A stretch of 64,000 nucleotides of DNA from Leishmania martiniquensis (Eukaryota > Euglenozoa > Kinetoplastea > Trypanosomatida > Trypanosomatidae): the NCBI RefSeq assembly GCF_017916325.1, contig NC_090165.1, positions 1 to 64,000 on the forward strand. Reading direction: 5' to 3'. This document shows positions 52,215 to 61,677 of this stretch, piece by piece (the first letter of the stretch is position 1; each line of letters begins with the position of its first letter). Both the position numbers and the translations under genes were made by a program. The notes beneath the pieces are model-generated. The model worked only from the letters and a program-made list of their open reading frames with translations. It was not told the origin of the DNA and ran no database searches.

Positions 52215-54095
52215 TTAGCAGTGGCGCGCACACCATTCGAGACACCGACTGGCAATGCGCTTGAGGCCGATGCGAAGCTGCACGCACAAGAAGTAGTTTC
52301 TGTTCACCTCGTCAGGGGCGCTCAGCTGGCTCCCTCCGCCGTCACACAACTCGGCCAGCGCCTCCTCGTCTTCCGCCAGTGTCGTGGGAAAGGACTCCGC
52401 GACACACTGCACAGTGCTCTTCACGAGCGACACGACGGCAGACTCCGTCAACGGCGACAACGCTTCGAAGGGGCCGTAGCGGCGGCCCTCCATGATATCG
52501 AACTCGTGCGCCTGTGCGAGCTGCACGCGGAGGAGTGCCAGCAGAGCGGGGGGCGGTACACCGTCGTGAGGGATCCAGCAGCGTCCTGGTATGCACAGCG
52601 CGTAGCGATGCATTAGCTCCTGGCGTCGCACATCCCAGTCGCCCGAAGTGGCTCGTTCACACGAAAGTGGCGCCAACGTGGCTGTGGCGTCGTCGCTCTC
52701 GCCCTGCGGCGAGCCAGCCTCTGCGGCAAGGGCGAGTGGAAAGGGCAGCTTGTCGTGGACGTTGTCAGGCCCCAGCACAAAGCCGTAGTGCTGAAGCAGC
52801 TCCCAGTTCTGCAGTGGACCGTAGCTCATCCACAGCTCACGCCCGACATCCGCCGCCGTCAGCGCCGCTCCCACCTCCATGGTGAACGGACCCCCTCCCG
52901 GCTCCACCTTGCGAACAAGCACGTCGGTGCGGTTGGAGTGGTTAATCATGTCCGCCAACGGGACCAGCGCCATCACGACGGCTCCGTCCACGTTCAGGCT
53001 GAAGGCGCGCGAGTCAAACGTCGACTGCGCCCACACGAGGTGCTCCCACACGAAGGCCGCCGACAGGTCAGCCAGGGACGGGGCTGCTGCTGCTGTTGCC
53101 GGGCCGTTCAGCGTCGAGAGCGCGCAGTGGAGAAGCGGAAGAAGGGAAGTCTGAATCTGCTCAGCAAAATCGCGCAGTTGGCTGCGTTTGGCGAGGACGT
53201 CGTCGAGCATGTCGAGTCCGTCGAGCTCTGCCAGGTCGTCCAGCTCCCAAGATGTGGGTATAGTGGGGTAGCGCGCTGGGCAGTGCAGGAGCAACCGCCT
53301 CCAATGCGATCGGCTCAAGCCCACGACAAAACGCTCGTATACGAGGCATAGCACGAGCATAGCCTCCTCATTTTCCAAGAGACCTCGCAGAGACGGCTCG
53401 GCAGCGATGGCGCGACCCAAGGCGCAGTACTGCAGCAGAGACTCGAGGAAGAACATCGCAGAGCGAGGGACTTGAAGCAGCGTGCCGCGGTAGGGCACAG
53501 GTGCGGTGCAGCACAGCGACCCCTCGCTGTAGTCGTTGTCTGCTTCCATCGGGATGAAGGCAACCCTGTCCGACCACGCATCGTTCACGATGGCGCATTG
53601 GTTGCGCTCACCCTCTGTGAAGGCAGTGGGTGCCGAGCAGGGTATCGTCGGGGCCAGACCGCGCTGTGGCTTGATATTGGTCACCGCGTACTCTTCGAGC
53701 GCCGTGCGCAGCGCGCGCCATGACGACGCTGCCGGCAACTCGGCACGCTGCTGCTCCTCCACAAAGTTCCAGGCCAGCCTCACGCTGAGCTGCTCGTTCC
53801 AAGGATCGATCACACCGCGCACGCGGCTAGCAATCATGTGCGCGCCCAGGCATTCCCACAGAGTGCGCTCATCCAAAACAATGAGGCGCGCTCGCCACAG
53901 CAGCTCCAGCAACGTCCAGCCTGTGCAGCTGGCGATAACTGCTTGAACAAAGAGCGGGTCTTCGTCGCTGTAGGGCATCCCGGTATCGTCGGCGTGCCAC
54001 CGCAGGTAGCGGCGCTTTACCACAGCGTTATCAGAGCTGTTGAGCTGCCCCGCGAACCATTGAGCAGCATTGGTGAACGATGCGGAGGGAGGCAT
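52215..54095 (-). CDS. SETD3/Rubisco-LSMT-like SET methyltransferase
   Basis: A 626-residue protein; ATG 54093-54095. The central region contains the split SET domain of the LSMT/SETD3 class. The AdoMet/substrate motif ADMINHSN is at 381-388, and SYGPLQNWELLQHYGF (424-439) carries the conserved Tyr and the N-x-x-LL-x-x-YGF signature. About 440-626 is the helical Rubisco-LSMT substrate-binding-like domain. N-terminal residues 45-110 contain the beginning of the SET fold, interrupted by a long insertion (the iSET region, about 115-350). Members methylate lysine or histidine on non-histone proteins such as actin, elongation factors and ribosomal proteins; the substrate here cannot be told. Slightly longer than the common 450-600 residues. 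Confidence 0.85.
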   Translation of the reverse strand: MPPSASFTNAAQWFAGQLNSSDNAVVKRRYLRWHADDTGMPYSDEDPLFVQAVIASCTGWTLLELLWRARLIVLDERTLWECLGAHMIASRVRGVIDPWNEQLSVRLAWNFVEEQQRAELPAASSWRALRTALEEYAVTNIKPQRGLAPTIPCSAPTAFTEGERNQCAIVNDAWSDRVAFIPMEADNDYSEGSLCCTAPVPYRGTLLQVPRSAMFFLESLLQYCALGRAIAAEPSLRGLLENEEAMLVLCLVYERFVVGLSRSHWRRLLLHCPARYPTIPTSWELDDLAELDGLDMLDDVLAKRSQLRDFAEQIQTSLLPLLHCALSTLNGPATAAAAPSLADLSAAFVWEHLVWAQSTFDSRAFSLNVDGAVVMALVPLADMINHSNRTDVLVRKVEPGGGPFTMEVGAALTAADVGRELWMSYGPLQNWELLQHYGFVLGPDNVHDKLPFPLALAAEAGSPQGESDDATATLAPLSCERATSGDWDVRRQELMHRYALCIPGRCWIPHDGVPPPALLALLRVQLAQAHEFDIMEGRRYGPFEALSPLTESAVVSLVKSTVQCVAESFPTTLAEDEEALAELCDGGGSQLSAPDEVNRNYFLCVQLRIGLKRIASRCLEWCARHC

Positions 54096-56078
54096 CGCGC
54101 CAGAGAACTATACGCCGGGGCGGTTGGTGCCAGAGGGAGGGGCGTCAAGAGACAGGGAAGAATTGTGGGGAGGGCAGCAGAGGGGGTAGAGGGAGAGCAA
54201 TACAGCACCCAGCGCATGTATAGGTCACACGGGAGAGGCCCTTCGCAGCCCGCGAAGTGGTCCACGCATGTGCTCCGATAAATGGAGCGGCACCGGAGGC
54301 AGAGACAGGCGAGCAGTCAAGCGGAAAGTTCATCTACCCTCAGCCTGCCGACACGAGGCCGACCTCAAAAGGCCTTCTGTGGTATCCTTTGTCAGCACCG
54401 TTCAGCTCATGGCGTCCACACCACGCCCATCAGCAGCAGCATCAGTTGCACTCGCCAGCAGCGCGCACGTGACGTACAATCACTCAGCGTATATGCAGGC
54501 GCACAGTCGGCGAAAGAGAGAGAGAGAGACATGCGATGCTCATTGGCTTTCAGGCACGTCACACGCCGCCTATGCTGCCTCGAGGATTTCGCTCCCCGGC
54601 ATCTTATCGCAGTCGCTCGCACACATCGGAACCCTAGCGGCGACGTTGGCATCACTTACTGTCCGGCCGTATCGCACGCTGCAAAGTTCTCCGCGTGTCA
54701 TTGAGCATCCGCTGCGTTCTCCTCTTCGGCATCCTGTGTACAGCGGTCTGGGTGATGATCCGCACACACCGACCAACGGGAGTGAAGCAGAGTGGCGTCT
54801 CGGACAGACAAGGTATGCTCACTTTCACTCCGGTGTAGGTGCTGCAGCGCATCCCACCGCTCTTCTTGCGGGTCAGAGCGGCGAAGCCGGACGGCAGCGG
54901 TGCTCTTTCGCGAGTCTGAAAAATCGGAAGAGGCCTTCGATGGGTGTCGCCGTCGCGAAGGAGGCTGTGCGAGACGCTGGCAATACGGTCGAACTCAAGT
55001 CATCGACGATCACGCACAAGACGAAAACGTCTCCTCATCGCAAGCGACCGCATGGCGCCGACCAGCATGTATAGACAGAGCTCTTGAAGAGCGATGCATT
55101 GCCCTGGCTGGTCGAGGTACTGCAAAGGTGAGGGGAGCACGACCAGTGAAAATTCAGTTCCGCGATGGTGCTGCGCCTGTACACGCTCACGCCGACAGGG
55201 TCGCGCACCTCAAAGTAGTGCGCACACATAGTGTCCTCGTAGCGGTAGAAGGTGTCATCGAAGCTGTCATGTTCGATAGGAAGACACCGCCCACTCCCTC
55301 ATCGCTGATTTCGCGCGCCTCTGTTGCGTGTGATGCGACTCTCGGAGGCCACGAGAACCGTCCCAAAAAAAAAAATGGTAATGGCGAGAGTGGTGGGAAG
55401 GGGCTCGGCCGATTCAGCAGTGAGTGCTGAAAGAGTGCGCTGAGTTAGAGAACGCTTGAAAGAGGGAGCGCGCCATGTCTAAAGCGGTCGAGGCGACGAG
55501 ATCTGCTCGGTGTTTTGCCGCTACGGAGTGTGGCGCTCTTCTGTAGAGTTGCATGCGGGTGCCTCAAAGTTGATGCGGGCGACCGCATGTCACGGGTGTT
55601 TGCTGGTCGAATGCCGGTCGAGGCCTTCGCTCTCGCCACTGTGGGTCAGGACTGCTCCAAGAGGGTGCATGCGTCCTCCCCCTCCGCCACCCCAGCCGCC
55701 CGCCAGCGTCGAGGTCGTTAGACTTGGATGTTGCCACAGTTGCCTGCACGTGAGCCGGCACTCGCGCATATGTGTTGATAGCGACTAAGAGCCAAGTATG
55801 CCTTACATACGCTGCAGCCGCTCTTCTGCGTACGGGTGAGCGGCAGACGGGGGCGCATAGTTCACTTCAACACAGTAAAGGCAGCCACACAGAGCGAGGA
55901 GAGAGGCTGCGTGTGTGAGGGGAGCATGGAAGCAACGGTCGGAGATGAGGCATAGAGGCCGACGCGCAAACTCCTCAGCCCCCTCACCACAGGGGCGCCA
56001 TGCTGCCCCCGCCATCGCCGCCCACTCAGCGCTTCAAACGTCATTTACAAGCAGCGTCCATAATTGCCAGCGTACATG
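54096..56078. other. spacer with decayed coding region
   Basis: About 2 kb. Near 54096 are sequences upstream of the SET gene (minus-strand pyrimidine-rich, complement of 54150-54200). The part around 54698-55297 carries strong but frame-shifting coding character on the minus strand (listed separately). An A10 run lies at 55365-55374. The region 55500-55760 also has mixed coding-like minus-strand patches that may extend the relic. Confidence 0.5.
54698..55297 (-). pseudogene. decayed protein-coding relic, family unknown
   Basis: Reading leftward, one frame gives a convincing protein stretch (IEHDSFDDTFYRYED, then CAHYFEVRDPVGVSVYRRST, then AELNFHWSCSPH), with codons ending mostly in G or C, and stops near 55035. 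Coding character then passes to other frames (VIVDDLSSTVLPASRTASF near 55010-54950; then DPQEERWDALQHLHRSESEH and the acidic end DAEEENAADAQ, stopping at 54698). No single frame is open across the region and no ATG-started gene of normal length fits, so this looks like a gene disabled by at least two frameshifts. I do not recognise the family. Confidence 0.4.
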
Positions 56079-56978
56079 CTACGCCCTCTTCGGCTCCGAA
56101 ATGTGAACGTTAGCCATGCGCTCAAGCACGCTGACGACAGCGGCGTTGTCGAGGTCGCCGTCGCCGTTCTGCACCATCGCCTGAAAGAGTTGGGCATTGA
56201 CGGCGGTGGAGGGCAGCGGCACACCGAACTCCCTCGCCGAGTCCATCACGATGCCCATGTCCTTACTCTGCAGGGCAGCCTTGAAACCAGGCTCGCGGTT
56301 GCCGGCGAAGAGGCGATCCGGCTTCACGTCGAGGGTCCAGCACTGCGCTGCACCGCCCTTGATCGCCTCAATCACCGTCGGCGCAGACACGCCGCACTTC
56401 TCGGAGAAAACGAGGACCTCGCCAAGCGCGACCATCTGGGCAGCGACCATGATCTGATTCGCAGCCTTGCACACCTGCCCCGCACCGCAGTCGCCGACAT
56501 GCGTCACTTTCGAACCCATTGCGAGCAGCACTGGCATAGCAGTCGCCAGTGCTGCAGCATCGCCGCCGACCATTATCGTCAACGTGCCGTTGCGCGCTCC
56601 AATATCACCGCCAGAGACCGGTGCATCCAGTGCGCGAACCCTTTTCTCCTTCCACAGTCGCCGCGCAATCTCCTGCGCGACTGAGGGCTTTATGGTACTG
56701 TTGTCCACAAAGACGGACCCCTCGCGAATGCCGGCCGCCACGCCGTCGGCGCCGAACACGACGTCCATGACGTCAGGGGAGTCCGAAAGGTTAGTGAAGA
56801 CCACATCAGAGGCCGCGGCCAGCTCTGCCGGCGTCGCGCACGCGGTGGCGCCGGCCGCGACGAGTTCGTCGCACTTGGAGGCTGTGCGGTTCCACACGCT
56901 CACGGGAAAGCCCGCTTTGAGGATGTTGAGGGCCATTGACTTGCCCATGAGCCCTAAGCCAATGTAACCGACGTGCAT
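56079..56978 (-). CDS. 3-hydroxyisobutyrate dehydrogenase-family oxidoreductase
   Basis: A 299-residue protein starting at ATG 56976-56978, immediately before the Rossmann motif GLGLMG (7-12). The dinucleotide fold is followed by the substrate motif DAPVSGG (118-124) and the catalytic lysine Lys171 in GQVCKAANQIMVA. A C-terminal helical domain follows (KDMGIVMDSAREFGVPLPST). This is the beta-hydroxyacid dehydrogenase pattern shared by 3-hydroxyisobutyrate dehydrogenase, tartronate semialdehyde reductase and the GLYR/glyoxylate reductases. The substrate cannot be fixed from sequence alone. No mitochondrial presequence is present with this start, unlike animal HIBADH in valine breakdown, so a cytosolic semialdehyde reductase is possible. 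A splice acceptor about 70 nt upstream supports the start. Confidence 0.9.
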   Translation of the reverse strand: MHVGYIGLGLMGKSMALNILKAGFPVSVWNRTASKCDELVAAGATACATPAELAAASDVVFTNLSDSPDVMDVVFGADGVAAGIREGSVFVDNSTIKPSVAQEIARRLWKEKRVRALDAPVSGGDIGARNGTLTIMVGGDAAALATAMPVLLAMGSKVTHVGDCGAGQVCKAANQIMVAAQMVALGEVLVFSEKCGVSAPTVIEAIKGGAAQCWTLDVKPDRLFAGNREPGFKAALQSKDMGIVMDSAREFGVPLPSTAVNAQLFQAMVQNGDGDLDNAAVVSVLERMANVHISEPKRA

Positions 56979-57631
56979 GGCTGAAGTGATCACTGGGTGA
57001 GTGTACAGGGAGCGAAGACGGTCTCTTGTCGTGCTGAGAGGTATCTGCCGTGCGGGTGGGAAGCGATGGAAGCGAGAGAGAGAGAGAAGGGAGGAGGGCG
57101 GTGCATGCGAAAGTGCGGTAGGTGGATTGAAGAAGACCCTGTGGGCAGGCGACGCTGCTGATGCAGCAGGGCGCCAACGACTCCACAAAGATGCTGAAGG
57201 GGCGGGTGCGTCGTTGCGTACCCAGTAAGAGGCGGCGGGATGCCTCCCCTGGAGAGCCCATGTGGCACTTCTAAGTGTGTGCAGGTGATACGCGTGCACA
57301 CGTTCGTCCATGCGAGCGTAGTCAAGTCTACACACAAGCGTACGACAGCGGATTTGCTCTTTAGCCGCGGCTCTTGTCCCAGAGCGCGGCTACGCCTCAC
57401 TTCTGTGAGGGCCGATCTGGTGCATTGAAGAGAAAAGGGAAGGCAAGGCCCTCTGGCCAACCTCATCGCACAAGAAGCTACAAAGGCCGCCTGCACATGG
57501 TAAAGGAAATGTCCCTCCGACGTTACGGGATTGGACACAAGGCCCACCCTCCGCCCCTGCACCGCACTCCACCCCTTCCCTCCCTCTGCCGCCCACAGAC
57601 AGAGTAGGCCGCCGCGGCTACCGCAGCACCG
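56979..57631. other. intergenic spacer
   Basis: Contains the splice acceptor of the reductase gene and, next to 57631, the presumed 3' UTR of the kinase/phosphatase gene. No other gene is seen. Confidence 0.55.
57045..57099 (-). promoter_or_regulatory. predicted spliced-leader acceptor (HIBADH-family gene)
   Basis: A minus-strand CT repeat tract (complement of 57070-57099, containing CTCTCTCTCTCTC) is followed by CGGCAG with the AG at 57045-57046, about 67 nt before the ATG at 56978. It excludes the upstream open frame from the coding region. Confidence 0.5.
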
Positions 57632-59212
57632 CTACGATAGCTGAAAGAATACCTCCTCTGTACCGGCGGGTGCGTCATCGAAGCATGCGACGACTGGCAC
57701 CTCCAAGACGCTGTCGATGCGCAACACCGCCACCTCATCTGGCGTGTTGGGCCGCTCTAATCGCGACTGGTAGACACTGTACGCAATGGAGGGTACGCAA
57801 GGAGCGCCCTGCACCTGTGCCCGCACGCGGTTCATGTGATTCGCCAGCCCGCGCGAATGAATGAACACGAAAATGCGCACCGGCAACAGCGATGGCGCTG
57901 CCGCAACACCATCGCCATCACCGACGGCGGTGTCTCTTTTCTGCGTTGGTAAGGGTGCCCGCTGCACAATGTCGATGAACGCCTGCCTGTCCGCCGCTGC
58001 AGGATTTGTGTTGTCGACCACAACGCTGTATCCGCCGGCCCAGAGCAGTTCCGCCTCCTTTAGACATTTGGCGCGCGTCTGCAATGCGTCACGGCTCACA
58101 CGGCGGTACCCGTACGGTAGAAGATGGCGGAGGCAGAAGGAGGACTTACCACAGCCCGGGTAGCCCACAAGGAGGACCATTTCCTGCACGCCCGGGCGAG
58201 CAAAGAGAGGCGGCGTGGCAGGCAGTACGGCGGTAACCACCGCCGCCGGCGTGAGGACGCGCACGGACAGCCCAGCGTACTGCCGCGGAAGCTGCTGCAA
58301 CTCGGCTGGGCTCACGTCGCCCCACGAGAAATCCTCACACGAGGCTGGCGAGGCGCGCGTGAGACACAGCAGCGCATCGCTCAAGCGCACGGATGCCGAG
58401 GGCGATGACGAGAGGGGCCCGCCACGGCTGCAGAAGGCATCCATCTGAAAAAGCGCTTCGGCCGGCGTGAGGAAAAACTGCTCCGGCGTCAAGAAGGGCA
58501 GCTGAACGTTGTACGCAAACTGACGGTCCGAGCAGCTGAAGTCTCCCTTGCGGCCTGTAAAGGTGACCCCAAAACGGCCCGCCGCATCGCCAACGTAGAA
58601 GGAGTATGCAGTGCAGTCCACCTTAGAAAACGCCGTGGCATCAGCGCAGCAAGCCCGCACACACGCATGGACGCGCTCCTCCAGCAGCGTCCACATTCGC
58701 GGGCTAGGCTTCCGCCAAGCATCACTGCGCGTCGTCACACAAGCGCAGAGTGGTACGCCGGCTGCACTGCTCAGTTGCACAATCTTCCCCATAACGGCAT
58801 CCGCTTTCCTGGCGCTCCGGCCCGCCCCCTTCCCAATGCCCATCTGGTTGCTGAACAGCGCAATGAGAAAGCCCTGCGAGTGGACGTGCTGCAGGTGCCC
58901 GCGCACGTTTGGGTGCACCCACTGCCAGTCCGTTGCGGTGTCTTTGGCGAAGACGCCGCCAGACGCTGACTTGATGAGGGTATCGTCCATGTCGAATGCT
59001 GCCACCTTTACAATAAGGGTGCGGCCAGCGCCTTTTGGCGTATGCACAAGCGGCTCGACGGCGGCGGCCGTGGGTGGCAGCAGCAGCACCGAGCCGCCTT
59101 CGACCTCCTCCCACTCCTCCCTGCGCCGGACTAGCGCGGTGCCATCGGCAACGGCAGCGACGGTGGGTGCGAGCGGTGACGGGCAGCGTTGGCGCTTGCG
59201 AGTGTCAGCCAT
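57632..59212 (-). CDS. PNKP: polynucleotide kinase 3'-phosphatase
   Basis: A 526-residue bifunctional DNA end-repair enzyme. The HAD phosphatase half opens with AAFDMDDTLIKSASG (Asp74 nucleophile, Asp76 acid/base) and continues with FSNQMGIGKG (120-129), the lysine motif WRKPSPRMW and the acidic metal motif FYVGDAAGR (205-213). The PNKP-specific DFSCSDRQFAYNV follows. The kinase half has Walker A GYPGCGKS (350-357), SRDALQT with the candidate catalytic Asp, and VVDNTNP (398-404). The N-terminus (1-65) is short and lacks the FHA domain of animal PNKP, as in plants and yeasts. Active residues of both halves are present. It should restore 5'-phosphate and 3'-OH at damaged DNA ends; the compartment is not evident, and PRKRQR-type basic residues near the N-terminus could be nuclear. 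ATG 59210-59212. Confidence 0.93.
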   Translation of the reverse strand: MADTRKRQRCPSPLAPTVAAVADGTALVRRREEWEEVEGGSVLLLPPTAAAVEPLVHTPKGAGRTLIVKVAAFDMDDTLIKSASGGVFAKDTATDWQWVHPNVRGHLQHVHSQGFLIALFSNQMGIGKGAGRSARKADAVMGKIVQLSSAAGVPLCACVTTRSDAWRKPSPRMWTLLEERVHACVRACCADATAFSKVDCTAYSFYVGDAAGRFGVTFTGRKGDFSCSDRQFAYNVQLPFLTPEQFFLTPAEALFQMDAFCSRGGPLSSSPSASVRLSDALLCLTRASPASCEDFSWGDVSPAELQQLPRQYAGLSVRVLTPAAVVTAVLPATPPLFARPGVQEMVLLVGYPGCGKSSFCLRHLLPYGYRRVSRDALQTRAKCLKEAELLWAGGYSVVVDNTNPAAADRQAFIDIVQRAPLPTQKRDTAVGDGDGVAAAPSLLPVRIFVFIHSRGLANHMNRVRAQVQGAPCVPSIAYSVYQSRLERPNTPDEVAVLRIDSVLEVPVVACFDDAPAGTEEVFFQLS

Positions 59213-59985
59213 GCCGCTGCCGTGCCCGCAATGAAACCGTTGAAGTACCTCATAGCGTCATCAGGAGGGAGAAACGGGCAGAAAAAGCAACGCATGAATT
59301 CATATGGAGAGGCCGCACCGCAGGGCTGCCCAAGCCATCTCCGAGAGGGAGGGAGGCACAGCGTCGCGGTCGATGATCTGTGAAAGGGGTGAAGGGGCGG
59401 GCGTGTACGCTGTTCGTGCGATCTCCGCAGCGCGACCGTGCGTCGCGGTGGCACCCGCCTAACTTAGCCTCATACCCCCCCTCTCATCGTTTTCACGGAG
59501 AAGGGGACGTTCGAGGAGTGACGGAGCAACACGATGCCAGCCCATTAAAGAAAAGAGAGAGCAAAGCGGAAGCACCCACAGAGTGCTGTGAACGACCTCA
59601 CGCCCTCACGTCAAGTCCCCCACATGCGGGTGCGCATCGGAGGCTTCGAGCAGGAGGCATCACTATTGCACGCCCGGATGCGATCCCGCGTTTCGCGGGC
59701 GTCAGGTGTCGCAGGGGATTCCTCGGCGCCCACCTCAGCGTTTCTCTCTGTGAGTTAAGATTAGGGAATCAGTTGGGAAAGGGCCGGGCACCGCGGCACT
59801 GATGATCCGCCTCCATGACAGTGTGCGTGTGTGCGTGAAGCGTCTACCGCCCAAGTGATCAATCACTCACTCACTATCACCATGCTCACAGCTGGTGCCC
59901 CCCCGTGCCATGAGCACTAGTCCCGAGCGGCACCACGCGCAGCACTGCACCCACTCGATGCGCGGCGGCGGCTCGGCCCAGTGGT
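59213..59985. other. intergenic spacer
   Basis: No supported gene. Presumed 5' UTR of PNKP and 3' UTR of the MBL/SAM gene. A plus-strand open frame across 59380-59802 is Arg/His/Pro-rich and not coding-like. Confidence 0.5.
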
Positions 59986-61677
59986 CTACAAATTCCTTCG
60001 CAACTCCTCTTGCAGTAAGGTTAGTCGCTTGGTGATGCCGAACGTTGCCTTGAAGACCTTCTTCAAGTCCTCTTCCGACATAGCCAGAAACACCTGCACG
60101 TCGATCGTCTCACGCTGCACCGTGCGCGTGAGGCCCTGGAGCCCTTTCCGGTTAAAAACCTCTACGAGCAACTCCACACCATGCGCGCCCTCCAGAGCCC
60201 TCTGCGCGCCAGACTCCCCTGCCACAGTCGCCCCGGCTGTTGGTGCACTAGGGGGCGCCGTGCGGCTGTCCGTAGCGAGCGAAGAGGCCCCGGCGGCCTC
60301 CGTCGTCTCGGCCGAAAGGGGGAGCGCCATTGCGGCGTGTGCCAGGCACATCGATAGACGGCTCCACTCACTGTCAGACTGCGCCCAGGAGAGGAACGCC
60401 TCGTGCATCTCGGTGCTCGTCGGTTGGCTTGCCTTCTGCGTGCACAACACCTCATACACAATCCGCTTCAGCAGTGCCCTTGACCAGCGATGTACATCAC
60501 GGCCTGTGTCGGTGGCGAGGCGCCGGGCGAGCCGGTTGCGCAGATCCTCGAGAGCATCGCTGCTGCTCTCCAGAGCTGCAATGCAGTCATCGACGTTGCC
60601 GCAGAGCTCGCCGTAGGAGCTTACAAGGACGCGCTCCAGCTCTGGCGTACGACGCAGTGCCTCCACCACGCCCTCGCAGCTTTCCGACACCCTCCATGGG
60701 TCGAGCAGCGGGCTAGGGCGGCTGAGTGGGTGCCGCGTGGCAAGGTGCGGAGGCATGGGAAGCAGAACCTCGCGCGAAGCCTCCGTGAGCACTGTGGATA
60801 GCCAAGGCAAACGGTGCAGCGCGCCACCCACGAAAAGCGCGTTGAAGACGTCATCGTAATAGAAGAGCGCTTCGTTGGTGAAGTGTGCAGGGTAGTGGGT
60901 CTGGCTGTGGTCCCGACGTCGCTGCTGCTGCCCCTTGCTCTTGACCGCCACAACGCGCAGCGTCCGCGTCGCAGCCGGTGCGGGCGCCCCCACTGTTTCC
61001 TTCGCGACATCGACTGCCACACGATCGCCATCCACCACGGCCGACACGCGATCCTCGGGAAGCTCTGCGAAACGAAGCAGCTCCGGAGGTGTACTGGGCG
61101 CGTTCTCGAGCACGGCGCGCTGCACCCCATCGTGAAATGTCGCGTTTGTCAGCAGCGCGTGCCCAAAGCCGTTGCACAACAGCCGCGCCTTTGGTATGTG
61201 TTCAAGAAGTTGCTTGATCAGCGAGCTTTGGAGGGGCGACACATCTCCAGGGAGGAGGATGTGGTGGACGCCACCCAGTGTCAAGGCGTACATGTCGCAG
61301 AAGCGATGGACGGCATCAATGCTCTGCACCTGTGGCAGTCCAACAAGCACCTGCGACTGCGCCGCTGCATCCTTGAACTCGACATCGGACATGCTCGTGG
61401 AAGTCAGCAAATAGATGGATTGTGTGTGAGGCGGGGCATTCGGCGACGCCTCACACGAGACGTCAAGCACCTTCGTCATGTGCCGCCCATAGCCGTTTGG
61501 TGAGATACCTTGATCATGAGCGCAGGTCACATAGAGTCGCGGTGGCGCGTGTCGAAGGTACCGCGAAGAGCGGAAGACAGATGTGACGGCGTCGAGAAGA
61601 GAGCTCGAGCTACTCGGCGCCTGCGTGCTGGTACCGCGTGCAGCGGCGACTCGGCGTGCCAACGATACCCGCAGCAT
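59986..61677 (-). CDS. degenerate metallo-beta-lactamase-like / SAM-domain protein
   Basis: A 563-residue protein; I use ATG 61675-61677, which gives a basic, acid-free start (MLRVSLARRVAAARGTSTQ) like a mitochondrial presequence. About 45-300 follows the order of an MBL-fold protein. A strand-turn segment, VHHILLPGDVSP (137-148), sits where the HxHxDH metal motif belongs, then QLLEHIPKARLLCN. Later comes HYPAHFTNEALFYYDDVFNA and LFVGGALH (261-288), the counterpart of the HTPGHTxGSxxFYD...LFxGD block. Most metal ligands are lost (no HxHxDH; GG instead of GD), so it is probably non-catalytic. After a helical middle (325-450) and a Ser/Ala/Pro linker, the last 64 residues look like a SAM domain (VQVFLAMSEEDLKKVFKATF). 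The MBL assignment is inference. Confidence 0.65.
   Translation of the reverse strand: MLRVSLARRVAAARGTSTQAPSSSSSLLDAVTSVFRSSRYLRHAPPRLYVTCAHDQGISPNGYGRHMTKVLDVSCEASPNAPPHTQSIYLLTSTSMSDVEFKDAAAQSQVLVGLPQVQSIDAVHRFCDMYALTLGGVHHILLPGDVSPLQSSLIKQLLEHIPKARLLCNGFGHALLTNATFHDGVQRAVLENAPSTPPELLRFAELPEDRVSAVVDGDRVAVDVAKETVGAPAPAATRTLRVVAVKSKGQQQRRRDHSQTHYPAHFTNEALFYYDDVFNALFVGGALHRLPWLSTVLTEASREVLLPMPPHLATRHPLSRPSPLLDPWRVSESCEGVVEALRRTPELERVLVSSYGELCGNVDDCIAALESSSDALEDLRNRLARRLATDTGRDVHRWSRALLKRIVYEVLCTQKASQPTSTEMHEAFLSWAQSDSEWSRLSMCLAHAAMALPLSAETTEAAGASSLATDSRTAPPSAPTAGATVAGESGAQRALEGAHGVELLVEVFNRKGLQGLTRTVQRETIDVQVFLAMSEEDLKKVFKATFGITKRLTLLQEELRRNL

Noticed and set aside
56079..57335. 418-codon version of the reductase with an N-terminal extension
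   Set aside because: The extension crosses a CT-tract plus AG splice acceptor and lacks coding character; the Rossmann motif starts right after the ATG at 56978.
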